From contig NZ_FNXY01000002.1 in NCBI RefSeq assembly GCF_900108855.1, positions 672,967 to 736,966 of the forward strand: a stretch of 64,000 nucleotides of DNA. Direction: 5' to 3'. Positions 53,960 through 63,227 of the stretch are shown piece by piece. A program made the position numbers and the translations under genes. Numbering within the stretch: the first letter of the stretch is position 1; the number at the start of each line of letters is the position of its first letter. The notes under the pieces are model-generated. The model did not search any database and was not told the DNA's origin. It worked only from the letters and a program-made list of their open reading frames with translations. Source of the DNA: Dyadobacter koreensis. Its GTDB lineage: Bacteria > Bacteroidota > Bacteroidia > Cytophagales > Spirosomataceae.

Positions 53960-56900
53960 ATGGAAAGTATGAGAAGTCGTGTACCAAAATCCGTCATTCA
54001 GTCGGGATGGATTATGAAAATAGTCTTACTGAATTTAATGCTTGCCTGCTCCCTGGCGTCTTTTGCAGGAGAAAGCAGCCTGTTTATTACTGCGGATAAA
54101 GAGGTTCGTGGAAAAGTTGTTGATGGAGGAAATAAGTCAGTTCTGCCGGGCGTAAATGTTGTTGTTAAAGGGACAAGTGTTGGAACGTCTACCGATGCAG
54201 AGGGGAATTTTGCAATATCAGTTCCCAATGAGTCAGCCGTCTTAGTATTCAGTTTTGTTGGTTTTACCAGTCAGGAAGTTGTGGTTGGCAACAAAACTAC
54301 GTTGGAGGTATCGCTCGAATCCGATTCAAAAGCGCTGAGTGAAGTTGTGGTAATAGGATATGGAAGCGTCAGAAAGTCAGATTTGACAGGTGCTGTCGCA
54401 ACGATAAAGGCAGAACAATTAATGGATAAGCCGGTTCCTAACGTTTCGCAGGCTTTACAGGGAAAAATTGCCGGTGTGGAAGTTAGTGTAAACAGTAATG
54501 CACCTGGCGCTGCGGCGAAAGTCAGGGTACGTGGACTTGGATCAATTAATTCAAATATCGATCCGCTTTATGTTGTGGACGGCGTTATTGGTGTCGACGG
54601 AAACTCAATTAATCCGAATGATATCGCGTCTCTGGAAGTATTGAAAGATGCCTCATCCACTGCAATTTACGGTGCTCGCGGAGCGAATGGTGTGATCATG
54701 ATTACGACCAAACGGGGTAGAAGGGGAGGTACGAAAGTTTCTTATGATGGAAATGTGAACGTAAGTGATCTATACCGTCACGTGAGAACTTTGAACTCTG
54801 AGGAATTTGTAAAAACGTATAATCTGGCTTTTGCAAACGGAACGAAATTTGACCCTGCCGGAGGTACCTGGACACCAGCAGCTCCGTTAAATCATGCCAA
54901 TTTTCCACTGCTATTTGATACGAACGACAAGCCTTTATACAATACAAACTGGGAAAAAGAAGTATATAAACCAGCCGTTTCGCACAGCCATCAGCTAAAT
55001 TTTCAGGGCGGAAACGATAAGACTTTGTACAGTTTGTCTTTGGGTTATCTGGATCAGAATGGGTTAATGATCACGTCAGGATTCAAACGTTATTCGGCGC
55101 GATTTACGTTGGATAACGATGTCAATAAATGGTTGAAAGTCGGTGGGAGCCTTTCATTAATCAAAAGTACGCAGCGACTGGTTTCAGATGGAAACGGTGG
55201 TTTGAACGTTCCGCGTATGGTTTCGGAAGAAGTTCCGATTGTTCCTGTGAAATATCCTGATGGAACCTGGGCGGGTAATAATGATATCGGAGGGCTTGAA
55301 GGCGGACCAAATCCGGTGAATATTGCCCATAACCGTTACACAATCAATAACACATTGCAGATGCTTGGAAACAGCTATTTGCTTTTCCACATTACGAAAG
55401 ATCTTGACTTTAAAACAGATTTCGGATTCAATTTGAGTTCTCAGAAAAACAACTTTTTCTCTTCTCAAAACCTTGCACACATGTCGGCCGATCAGGGTGG
55501 TGTAGCGAATATGAGAAATTATGCGAACAATTATTGGCAGTCAGAAAATTACCTGACTTACAACAAAACGATAAACTCCCGTCAGCGGTTTACAGCATTA
55601 CTTGGTGCTTCGTGGCAACGATATTATCAGGAAACAAACTTTACGGAAACCCAGAATTTCATTGATGATTTTTTCCAGTGGCATAACCTGGGCTCTGGTT
55701 CTGTCAGAAGCTCTTCGACTTCTGAGGATTACAAGTGGACGATGAACTCCTATTTCGCGAGAGCGACATACAATCTGGATGAAAAATATTTGTTCACAGC
55801 AACCGGTCGTTTCGATGGTTCTTCAAAATTTGGGGCCAATAATAAATTTGCTTTTTTCCCGTCGGTTGGAGCTGCATGGCGCATTTCAGAAGAGGGATTT
55901 TTGAAGGGGAACAAAAATATTACCAGCTTGAAACTAAGGGCTAGTTACGGTCTTTCTGGAAATCAGGAAATTGGTCAGTATCGTTCTATCGCACAAATTC
56001 AGCCGGGAACAACAGTGCTGGGCGGAGCATTGCAATCGACACTTTTACCAAGTTATCTTGGAAATCCTAACCTGAAATGGGAGAGATCTTTGCAGTTTGA
56101 CGCGGGTGTGGAGCTGGGAATTCGTGAAAATATTAACCTGACTGTTGACTACTATAACCGTGTGACAAAGGATCTTTTGTTACAGGCCCCAATTCCATGG
56201 TCTGCCGGTCAGACGAATGCCAACGTTTATCAGAATGTTGGTTCGGTCAGAAACTCAGGTTTTGAGGTAAGTTTGAATACAACCAACATCAAAACGGACA
56301 ATTTTACCTGGTCTACCAACTTCATTTTCGCGGCAAACAAAAATAAGATTTTGAAGTTGAATAATGGAGACGCAGATATTTTCCCAGGTCCAAATTTCCT
56401 TGGACAGACCAATATCCTAAGGGTGGGAGAGTCTATCGGATCACTTTATGGGATGACGCGGTTAGGAACTTACAGCACAGATGAAGCAGACCTTGCAGCT
56501 CAGCACAATCTGAAGCCGGGCGATAGAAAATATATCTACAATGCAGACGGAAGCAATTATTACAGCATCATCGGCCGCACAACACCAAAATGGACAGGTA
56601 CTTTTAGTAGTACAATGAACTATAAAGGGTTTGATTTTACATTTGATATTCGTTTTGTAGAAGGTCTGAATACCGCTGCAACCTACAAGCATTCTGTAGA
56701 AGACAGACAGACAATTGCGAATAGCCTTGCAACGGTTCTCGATGCATGGACGCCCGAGCACCAAAACACAATGATTTCGCAGGTTCGAAATTACAAATTT
56801 GCACAAGATTCGCACTTTGATACTTGGTGGGTTGAAAACGGATCATTCATTCGCGGACAAAATTTCACGTTCGGTTATTCGATACAGGATGCCGCTTTGG

Positions 56901-57100
56901 AAAGATTAAAATTAAACCGTCTGCGTGTATATGCAAGTGTTCAAAATTTGTTTGTCATAACGAAATATACAGGATACGATCCTGAGGTTGATACGTTTAA
57001 CTCGGGCTATGGCTCCAACAGTTCTTTCTCTCAGAACCTGGATTTTTTTGCTAATCCGCGCCCGCGTGTCTGGAACTTAGGATGTACACTTACTTTTTAA
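53960..57100 (+). CDS. susC: SusC/RagA-type TonB-dependent transporter
   Basis: A 1046-aa outer membrane transporter from the ATG at 53960; a GTG at 53936 adds eight residues. The signal segment IVLLNLMLACSLASFA is preceded by an n-region typical of this group. A carboxypeptidase-D-like domain follows (VRGKVVDGGNKSVLPGVNVVVKG). Then come VVVIGYGSVRKSDLTGAV, the plug (RVRGLGSINSNIDPLYVVDG; SLEVLKDASSTAIYGARGANGVI) and a long beta barrel ending in LGCTLTF. It works with SusD encoded 18 nt downstream, bringing glycan fragments across the outer membrane. The locus points to mannose-containing glycans. Confidence 0.94.
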   Translation: MESMRSRVPKSVIQSGWIMKIVLLNLMLACSLASFAGESSLFITADKEVRGKVVDGGNKSVLPGVNVVVKGTSVGTSTDAEGNFAISVPNESAVLVFSFVGFTSQEVVVGNKTTLEVSLESDSKALSEVVVIGYGSVRKSDLTGAVATIKAEQLMDKPVPNVSQALQGKIAGVEVSVNSNAPGAAAKVRVRGLGSINSNIDPLYVVDGVIGVDGNSINPNDIASLEVLKDASSTAIYGARGANGVIMITTKRGRRGGTKVSYDGNVNVSDLYRHVRTLNSEEFVKTYNLAFANGTKFDPAGGTWTPAAPLNHANFPLLFDTNDKPLYNTNWEKEVYKPAVSHSHQLNFQGGNDKTLYSLSLGYLDQNGLMITSGFKRYSARFTLDNDVNKWLKVGGSLSLIKSTQRLVSDGNGGLNVPRMVSEEVPIVPVKYPDGTWAGNNDIGGLEGGPNPVNIAHNRYTINNTLQMLGNSYLLFHITKDLDFKTDFGFNLSSQKNNFFSSQNLAHMSADQGGVANMRNYANNYWQSENYLTYNKTINSRQRFTALLGASWQRYYQETNFTETQNFIDDFFQWHNLGSGSVRSSSTSEDYKWTMNSYFARATYNLDEKYLFTATGRFDGSSKFGANNKFAFFPSVGAAWRISEEGFLKGNKNITSLKLRASYGLSGNQEIGQYRSIAQIQPGTTVLGGALQSTLLPSYLGNPNLKWERSLQFDAGVELGIRENINLTVDYYNRVTKDLLLQAPIPWSAGQTNANVYQNVGSVRNSGFEVSLNTTNIKTDNFTWSTNFIFAANKNKILKLNNGDADIFPGPNFLGQTNILRVGESIGSLYGMTRLGTYSTDEADLAAQHNLKPGDRKYIYNADGSNYYSIIGRTTPKWTGTFSSTMNYKGFDFTFDIRFVEGLNTAATYKHSVEDRQTIANSLATVLDAWTPEHQNTMISQVRNYKFAQDSHFDTWWVENGSFIRGQNFTFGYSIQDAALERLKLNRLRVYASVQNLFVITKYTGYDPEVDTFNSGYGSNSSFSQNLDFFANPRPRVWNLGCTLTF

Positions 57101-57118
57101 CCTGTAAAAGAAATCAAA

Positions 57119-58627
57119 ATGAAAGTGCTGAAAAATATATTGTTAGCCGCGTCGCTCCTGACGTTAGGTTCATGTAACGACTTTTTGGAAGAAAGTCCCA
57201 CAGGTTTTATAACCCCGGATTCCGATGTTTCCAGTGTAAAAGTAGCAAGAGCTTATGCGAATGCAGGCTATGCTAATTTACAAGGTTTGCTGGCAGGACA
57301 AAATTCTTCCTATGGAGGTAACACCTGGAATTTGCTTGAATTTATGACAGGTAAAGCCAACAGCGATCTGGGACAGACCGGTTTTATCAATTTTCAAAAT
57401 CTTGGTTACAACAACACGTCGTTTTATTTCGATACCTGGTGGCAGCAAATGTATCTTGGGATTGGCGCGTGTAACCTGGCGATTCAGAGTATTCCCACGA
57501 TCAATGCTGCCGGACTGACCGAAGAACAAAAAAACAATATGCTTGCTGAGGTTCGTACCCTGCGTGCGCTATACTACTTTTATCTTGTCAGAATGTACGG
57601 CGCTGTGCCAAGTGTGACAACTGTTCCGAAAGATCTGAACCTCAATGTTCCGCGTGTGGCAGCAAAGGAAATCTATGATAATATCATCATCCCTGATTTG
57701 CTTTTTGCTGAAAAATCAACCCTTGCCTGGTCGGATAATACTGGGAAAATTTCCATGGGAGCAATAGAGTCGATTCTTGCAGACGTGTACCTGACTTATG
57801 CAGGTGCGGCAATAAATGGCGGAGCTCAATATTATGCGGAATCTGCAAAACGCTCATTAAATGTGATTGACAAAGGTGGTTATACACTTTTTGCAAACTA
57901 TACGGATATGATTCTGCCTGTAAACAAGAATTCAGGAGAGTTTATTTTCCAGGTTCAATATTCAGCGGCGGCGCCGTCTTTGAACCCGCTTACACCACTC
58001 ACAATTCCCAACTTTTCAGGCATATCAAAATATGCTGATGAATATGGATCCGTTTATCCGACCCCGGACTTCATCAAATCCTTTCCCGCTGGTGATAAAC
58101 GTGTGCAGGAGCGTCAGTTTTTTTACACAAGTTATCCAAGTGTAAAAACGGGCGAAACCGTAAAATTTAAGAATACTTACATTTATAAATGGTTCGATGT
58201 TAATGCGGTCACAAACACCGTCAAATCTGATCTTAATTACACCTTATACCGTTTGGCGGATGTCTATTTGATGTATGCCGAAGCGTCAAACCGTGCCGAG
58301 GGATCGCCGAATGCGAAAGCGATTGAATATGTAAATAAAATCCGTGCGAGGGCGAGTTTGTCAGCGATCGGGAATCTGGGGCAGACTGCTTTCGAACAGG
58401 AAGTTTGGTTACAGCGTTATTTTGAACTTTGTTTTGAGAATAAAATGTGGTTTGATATGATCCGGACACGAAAAGTGCATAACGATGTCACCGGAAACTG
58501 GGACAATTTTGTGGGACACAAAACAGTTTTTGGAGCCACGTTTTCAGAAAAACAACTTTTATTCCCGATACCAAAGCAAGAGTCGGATGTAAATCCAAAT
58601 CTGCTTCCTAACAATCCAGGTTATTAA
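57119..58627 (+). CDS. susD: SusD/RagB surface glycan-binding lipoprotein
   Basis: A 502-aa surface lipoprotein with lipobox LTLGSC (Cys19) followed by NDFLEESPTG, the usual SusD start. The TPR-like helical scaffold includes EVRTLRALYYFYLVRMYGAVP, which is highly typical, and the C-terminal RadD-like segment LYRLADVYLMYAEASNRA and LCFENKMWFDMIRTRK. It forms the lid over SusC and binds the oligosaccharide. The gene is in an operon with susC and ends in a strong terminator. Confidence 0.94.
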   Translation: MKVLKNILLAASLLTLGSCNDFLEESPTGFITPDSDVSSVKVARAYANAGYANLQGLLAGQNSSYGGNTWNLLEFMTGKANSDLGQTGFINFQNLGYNNTSFYFDTWWQQMYLGIGACNLAIQSIPTINAAGLTEEQKNNMLAEVRTLRALYYFYLVRMYGAVPSVTTVPKDLNLNVPRVAAKEIYDNIIIPDLLFAEKSTLAWSDNTGKISMGAIESILADVYLTYAGAAINGGAQYYAESAKRSLNVIDKGGYTLFANYTDMILPVNKNSGEFIFQVQYSAAAPSLNPLTPLTIPNFSGISKYADEYGSVYPTPDFIKSFPAGDKRVQERQFFYTSYPSVKTGETVKFKNTYIYKWFDVNAVTNTVKSDLNYTLYRLADVYLMYAEASNRAEGSPNAKAIEYVNKIRARASLSAIGNLGQTAFEQEVWLQRYFELCFENKMWFDMIRTRKVHNDVTGNWDNFVGHKTVFGATFSEKQLLFPIPKQESDVNPNLLPNNPGY

Positions 58628-58638
58628 TTTTGGAATAA

Positions 58639-58682
58639 TATCAATAAAAAAGAGGCGTATCTATGCCTCTTTTTTATTGATA
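58639..58682 (+). terminator. Rho-independent terminator after susD
   Basis: An 18-bp perfect inverted repeat, with AAAAAAGAGGC pairing with GCCTCTTTTTT and flanking TATCAAT/ATTGATA, around an 8-nt loop. Confidence 0.93.
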
Positions 58683-58828
58683 TTCAATTGTTAATCAGTC
58701 GATTTGGCCAAAAGATTTTTTACATCCAAAACATATTTCTCAGTAACAAATGCAAGCTTAGCAATTTTGGATATATCGAAGTAAAAGGTTAGTCACAATT
58801 AGATTGTTCTTTTTTTGCTCGCCTCTTT

Positions 58829-59173
58829 TTATTCTCTGGTCCACGCCTTTCTCCGGACCCTCCTCAAAAGCTTCCTCCCTTTATGAATATAGATAAAAGT
58901 CTTCAAAGAGAAGAGAAATCGCTCGATCGGTTCGTTGTTATACGGAATTTTGTTTGTTAAAAGTACTTTTTGTGCGGCCAGAACAATCGGTGCAAATGGA
59001 TTTCTCATCTGCATAAGTTGATTTTCGGTATGGTCAAGGATGTGATAAGCGTTGTATTTGTAATGGATTTCAGTTCCGAGAAAACTTTTGTGAAAAAAGT
59101 CAGGACGTTTTTCATTTTGTCCACCGGTAAAAACGGCGAGTGCGATAATATCGACGTTGTCAAAACAAATTAG
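58829..59173 (-). pseudogene. Truncated Rpn-like (PD-(D/E)XK nuclease/transposase) remnant
   Basis: An open frame without a start codon beginning after a TGA at about 59174. It reads VDIIALAVFTGGQNEKRPDF, FLGTEIHYKYNAYHILDH and NPFAPIVLAAQKVLLTNKIP, then a short helical end. This pattern is that of the C-terminal half of Rpn-like or DUF4351-like recombination-promoting nucleases. The N-terminal nuclease half is missing, and the segment after LLTNKIP seems shortened too. The first internal ATG at 59014 would leave only 61 aa. The rest of 58683-59267 shows no gene. Confidence 0.55.
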
Positions 59174-59267
59174 TCACAACGCTTTTTATTCCTAAAATAT
59201 AAACGCTTAAATTACTTCTGAATGAAGGAAATATCGATTGTACTATTTTTCAAAATCTATATACAAA

Positions 59268-59495
59268 ATGAAAAGCAAAGACTTGCCCTCACCCCATATC
59301 CGGCTGTTGTTTACTGATTTGTCTGGAATCAGGCATAAAGGAGTTTACAACGAACTTTTAAAAGTGTTTATTGAAAAAATTGATCATGAATCGTCAGAAG
59401 AAGTGGGTATTAGTTACCCTGTTGAAACAATTTCTGAATGGGAATATGAAGATGATCAGGAAAGTTCGGACCCGGATATTATCGAAATATTATGA
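59268..59495 (+). CDS. Small acidic hypothetical protein
   Basis: A 75-aa protein starting MKSKDLPSPHIRLLFTD, with an amphipathic middle (YNELLKVFIEKI) and an acidic tail (EYEDDQESSDPDIIEIL). No family is recognised. The composition is protein-like. It starts about 95 bp from the Rpn-like remnant on the other strand. Confidence 0.45.
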   Translation: MKSKDLPSPHIRLLFTDLSGIRHKGVYNELLKVFIEKIDHESSEEVGISYPVETISEWEYEDDQESSDPDIIEIL

Positions 59496-59546
59496 CAAAT
59501 AACTTTTTGTAAATTAAAAAGTTAGTAATTCAGGAGGAGTGAAAAA

Positions 59547-59624
59547 ATGGTTCATTACGCATTTTTAGTCCAGATTGATCTTTCATTTGTGCCATTTGAT
59601 AAGTTTTATTTATTTATAACATGA
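59547..59624 (+). CDS. 25-aa ORF with strong Shine-Dalgarno
   Basis: ATG at 59547 is preceded by AGGAGGAGTG, a strong Shine-Dalgarno that is unusual in Bacteroidota. The peptide is MVHYAFLVQIDLSFVPFDKF plus five residues. A terminator follows at 59666. It may be a small protein or chance. Confidence 0.3.
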   Translation: MVHYAFLVQIDLSFVPFDKFYLFIT

Positions 59625-59665
59625 TTCCTTTTAACTTTATTTCTTAACGTTGAGTAGTGGTGCGT

Positions 59666-59702
59666 AAAGAACCCTGGATTTTCCGGGGTTCTTTATTTTT
59701 TT
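59666..59702 (+). terminator. Rho-independent terminator
   Basis: AAAGAACCC pairs with GGGTTCTTT around an 11-nt loop, followed by ATTTTTTT. It ends the small genes at 59268 and 59547. Confidence 0.85.
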
Positions 59703-59746
59703 GTCTTATCGAGACAGGAAATAAAAACATACTTCCCAATATTTTT

Positions 59747-59788
59747 TTTGAGCTTTTTAACAAAGTAATTTGAGCTTTTTAACAAAGT
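59747..59788 (+). repeat. Perfect tandem 20-bp repeat before the SDR gene
   Basis: The 20-bp unit TTTGAGCTTTTTAACAAAGT occurs at 59747-59766 and again at 59769-59788, a period of 22 bp. It sits just upstream of the -7 box at 59808, where an activator or repressor would bind twice on one face of DNA. Confidence 0.75.
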
Positions 59789-59807
59789 TTCCAAAGCATT
59801 GCCAGCG

Positions 59808-59815
59808 TAATTTTG
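59808..59815 (+). promoter_or_regulatory. -7 promoter element for the SDR gene
   Basis: TAATTTTG matches TAnnTTTG, 22 bp before the ATG at 59838. No TTTG is seen 20 bp upstream, which fits a promoter that needs an activator at the tandem repeat. Confidence 0.45.
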
Positions 59816-59837
59816 TATCAAATAAAATTCGAAAGCA

Positions 59838-60725
59838 ATGAAAAAAATATGGTTTATAACAGGCAGCTCCCGAGGATTAGGACGTAGCCTTGCCGAAGCG
59901 GTTTTAACAAAAGGCGATATAGTGGCTGCCACTGCGCGAAATCCTGATCAACTGAAGGATCTGTCAGAAAAATACCCGGATCAGGTTTATGTTCTTAAAC
60001 TGGATGTTACCAATGACGGTCAGATTCATTCGGCCGTCGCTGACACGATTGCAAAATTTGGAAGGATTGATGTTCTGGTTAACAATGCCGGTTTTGGGAT
60101 TATAGGTGCTGCCGAAGCTTTCTCCGCAGACCAGGTTCGCAGTCAGTTGGAAACTAATTTATATGCGCCGATTGAAATTACACGCGCCGTTTTACCTCAT
60201 ATGCGTAAACAACGTTCCGGACATATTTTACAGATCAGCTCGGTGGGAGGGCGTGTTGGTAATCCCGGACTGACCATGTATCAGGCAGCTAAGTTTGGTT
60301 TGGGTGGTTTCAGTGAAGCCTTATCGAAAGAAGTCGCACCACTTGGAATCAAAGTGACTTGCATAGAACCAGGCGGATTCCGTACCGATTGGGCAGGGGA
60401 CTCTATGAGTTATGCGCCGTCGGTAGAAGGTTACGAAACGACCGTCGACCAGCGAGCTGATTTTTTCAAGGCAGGAAATTTCATACCTGTTGGCGATCCT
60501 GAAAAAGCTGCGAAAGTAATGGTGGAACTGGTCGACAATACGGAGGCTCCTGTGCATCTGGTATTGGGAAGTGAAGCGATCGGTCTGCTGAAAATTGCTG
60601 ATCAGGCCAGAACAGAAGAAATGGAAAAATGGCTTCCAGTCAGTCTTTCCACAGATCATGATGAGGCTGCCAATTTTCTGGATACAGATTTGGGCAGAGC
60701 TCTTGCCCAGATAGCTAAGAAGTAA
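59838..60725 (+). CDS. Short-chain dehydrogenase/reductase
   Basis: A 295-aa NAD(P)-dependent SDR. The cofactor motif is TGSSRGLGRSLAEA (about 8-21). NNAG is at about 84, the catalytic Ser in LQISSVGGR (about 140) and YxxxK in MYQAAKFG (about 153). Arg in TARNPDQL after the second strand suggests NADP. The C-terminal part is longer than in the classical 250-aa form. The substrate is unknown. A tandem repeat and -7 box lie upstream, so it is probably inducible. It ends with a terminator. Confidence 0.9.
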   Translation: MKKIWFITGSSRGLGRSLAEAVLTKGDIVAATARNPDQLKDLSEKYPDQVYVLKLDVTNDGQIHSAVADTIAKFGRIDVLVNNAGFGIIGAAEAFSADQVRSQLETNLYAPIEITRAVLPHMRKQRSGHILQISSVGGRVGNPGLTMYQAAKFGLGGFSEALSKEVAPLGIKVTCIEPGGFRTDWAGDSMSYAPSVEGYETTVDQRADFFKAGNFIPVGDPEKAAKVMVELVDNTEAPVHLVLGSEAIGLLKIADQARTEEMEKWLPVSLSTDHDEAANFLDTDLGRALAQIAKK

Positions 60726-60732
60726 TTACAAC

Positions 60733-60770
60733 AAAAAAACCCGCTTTAAAGAAATAGAGCGGGTCTTTTT
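60733..60770 (+). terminator. Rho-independent terminator after SDR
   Basis: ACCCGCT pairs with AGCGGGT around a 12-nt loop, with A's before and CTTTTT after. It lies between convergent genes and may serve both. Confidence 0.85.
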
Positions 60771-60792
60771 GCTTATTTGTTATTTTTACAAT

Positions 60793-62658
60793 TTACCAGC
60801 CAATTCCGTAGTCTTCGCCATGATTGCTTGAACCTCCCCAGAGCGTACCATGAATCCAGTCGAAATAAATGGCATTGATCGGGCCACTGGTCCGCGGCTG
60901 ATATGAGTTTTTATACCCCATTCTTGATAATTCCTTTCGGGTCCAGTCTGGCATTGCTTCGTTCAGAATTAAACCGCCCGGCTCCTTTTCATGATCGCCA
61001 AAACTTGCATACATCTGCAACGTTTTGAAACTTGGAGCTTCGGTTGCCTCCTGAACAGTCATTCCAAATTCCACAATATTTAGAAAGAACTGGAGCAACA
61101 ACTGATCCTGCTCGTCGCCGGCCTGTTTTGCAAATGATAAAAATGGTTTTCCATCTTTCAGCGCAAGACTTGGCGTTAAGGTCACACGCGGACGTTTTCC
61201 TGGCTCAACTACATTGAAAGGATTTTCTTTCGGGTCCAGGACAAAAGATTGCATACGCTGACTTAATCCAACACCCGTGTTTCCTGCAATACAGGCCGGA
61301 ACCCATCCGCCACTTGGCGTTATGGAAACTACCCAGCCTTCTTCATCAGCGGCTTCGACGGAGGTAGTGCCGGCGGTAAATTCTTCCATGAACTTTTCGT
61401 CAAGACCGTTAACATTTCTTTGGGAAACCTGTTTTACTCCCCAGTTTTTGATCTGGTCAGTATACGGATTGGTTTTTCCTTCAAAAGGGTAGGGATCGCC
61501 CGGAAGTGTTTTTGGATCGTTTCTTTCCCAGTTGATTTGTTTAATTCTTTCCTTCGCATATTCTTTTGAAAGCAAGCCCTTTATTGGTTCTTCCGGTGCG
61601 AAAGCGGGATCTCCGTAATAATAGTCCCTGTCGGCAAAAGCCAGGTTCATGGTTTGATACAACGTGTGAACATAGCGGGAAGAGTTGTAACCCATACTTT
61701 TCAGGTCAAAATTTTCCAGCATATTCAGTGCCTGCAACATCACCGGGCCCTGCGTCCATGACTGCATTTTATAAACTTCAATTCCTTTATAAGTTGTCAT
61801 CAATGGCTCTTCGATTTTAACTTTCCAGTTTGCCAGATCCTGCTCGGTAATCAAACCGCCTTGTTCCTGGCAGCCGCGTGCAATTTCCTTCGCAATGTCT
61901 CCTTTATAAAAGCGGTCATAAGCTGCATAAATCGCTTCTTTTCTGGTTTTTCCTTTCTTTAAAGCCTGTGCTTCGGTATCGACCAGTTTTTGTAAAGTTG
62001 CTAACAAGTCTTTCTGGACAAAAACTTCTCCGGCATCCGGTGCTTCCCGTTTGTCGCCCAAATGCGGTAAGAAAACCTTTTTAGAATAAGGCCATTGCTT
62101 GATTTTTTCTTTTCCCCGTTCAATGGAATTTGCAGTTTGAGCTTCGATAGGATATCCTTCAGCGAGCTGCATAGCCGGTGCTAACACCTGTTTCAGGCTC
62201 ATTGTACCATATTCAGCCAGCATGGTCATCAAACCGCCCGCTGTTCCGGGCGTAGTTGCGGCAAGAGGTCCAAGATCCGGTGGATACTTCATCCCCTTAT
62301 TTTTAAAAAAATCAGCGGTGGCACCCGTCGGCGCAACGCCCATTGCATTTAACGCTATTACCTTTTTTGTTTTCGGATTGTAGATCAACGCTTGTGTTTC
62401 GCCACCCCAGCTCAACACATCCCACATTGTGCAGGTAGACGCAAGCATGGCGCAGGAGGCGTCGATAGCATTTCCGCCCTTTGCGAAAATCATGGCTCCG
62501 GCTGTTGCTGCCAGTGGTTTTCCTGTGATAGCCATCCAGTGTTTTCCATGAAGCGGTGGTTTCTGCGTTGTTACCGGGAAGTTGTTAAATGCCTGGCTCA
62601 TTGATTTATAATGAACGCCGGCAAGTGCCAAAGTGCAGAGCAGAAGTTTTATTTTCAT
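60793..62658 (-). CDS. Gamma-glutamyltransferase family protein
   Basis: A 621-aa Ntn-hydrolase with a signal peptide (KIKLLLCTLALAG). The large-subunit part has AATAGAMIFAKGGNAIDASCA and the acceptor-site region near PGTAGGL. The processing site and nucleophile are probably T431 in AGTTSVEAADEEGWVVS, in place of the common TTHxSV motif, so the His after the Thr pair is missing. The small-subunit glycines in NTGVGLSQRM and the RPRVTLTPSLAL segment are present. Members cleave glutathione or related gamma-glutamyl amides, or act as cephalosporin acylases. It is probably periplasmic. It stands alone. Confidence 0.85.
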   Translation of the reverse strand: MKIKLLLCTLALAGVHYKSMSQAFNNFPVTTQKPPLHGKHWMAITGKPLAATAGAMIFAKGGNAIDASCAMLASTCTMWDVLSWGGETQALIYNPKTKKVIALNAMGVAPTGATADFFKNKGMKYPPDLGPLAATTPGTAGGLMTMLAEYGTMSLKQVLAPAMQLAEGYPIEAQTANSIERGKEKIKQWPYSKKVFLPHLGDKREAPDAGEVFVQKDLLATLQKLVDTEAQALKKGKTRKEAIYAAYDRFYKGDIAKEIARGCQEQGGLITEQDLANWKVKIEEPLMTTYKGIEVYKMQSWTQGPVMLQALNMLENFDLKSMGYNSSRYVHTLYQTMNLAFADRDYYYGDPAFAPEEPIKGLLSKEYAKERIKQINWERNDPKTLPGDPYPFEGKTNPYTDQIKNWGVKQVSQRNVNGLDEKFMEEFTAGTTSVEAADEEGWVVSITPSGGWVPACIAGNTGVGLSQRMQSFVLDPKENPFNVVEPGKRPRVTLTPSLALKDGKPFLSFAKQAGDEQDQLLLQFFLNIVEFGMTVQEATEAPSFKTLQMYASFGDHEKEPGGLILNEAMPDWTRKELSRMGYKNSYQPRTSGPINAIYFDWIHGTLWGGSSNHGEDYGIGW

Positions 62659-63227
62659 AATGTTGATAAAATTTAAGAATATTTCGGGAAAATGGTTGAG
62701 GCGGAATTATTAAATTACTTTTAGCAAATCTTCGATACTAAAAGTAGGTAAAAAGCAGGAAAAGTAGTCATCCGCGTCGCCTTAAATAACTCTTTTGAAG
62801 TCTTTCCCAATAGGAATAAAAAGGCAAAATCACTTAGGTATAAAAACACCTGTATCTAAGTGAAAACACTTGTTTTAAATAAACACGTGTTTATGGTCTG
62901 TTTCTGGCCTCCAAAAATTATGACCTTTGTCATGTTAGTCGCTGAAAGAGAGTACGAAACAAGTGACAAGAACAGAATTTTTGTATGGGAGGTACATAAA
63001 GTTTTGTTATCCATAATCACAGGTTTCCAAATCTTGTAAGTCTGATTTTAATGCATTGACCGATTCGTCTGATGTGCACAAGGATATATTGGTCGGCACT
63101 TGAATTTCAGATTTTGGTATCTCTTTAATCGATTAAACTGTGCGGCAATGTTATGAAAAACTTTGCTTGACGGACAGTATCAAAAAATCAATTAAACTAT
63201 TTCTTTAACTTTTAAATCGCTACCACA
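62659..63227. promoter_or_regulatory. 569-bp intergenic region with several palindromes
   Basis: No gene is seen. TCACTTAG (62830-62837) pairs with CTAAGTGA (62856-62863). TAAACACGTGTTTA at 62880-62893 and TTTAATCGATTAAA at 63124-63137 are perfect 14-bp palindromes. The region separates the divergent transferase gene and the 63228 gene. Confidence 0.5.
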
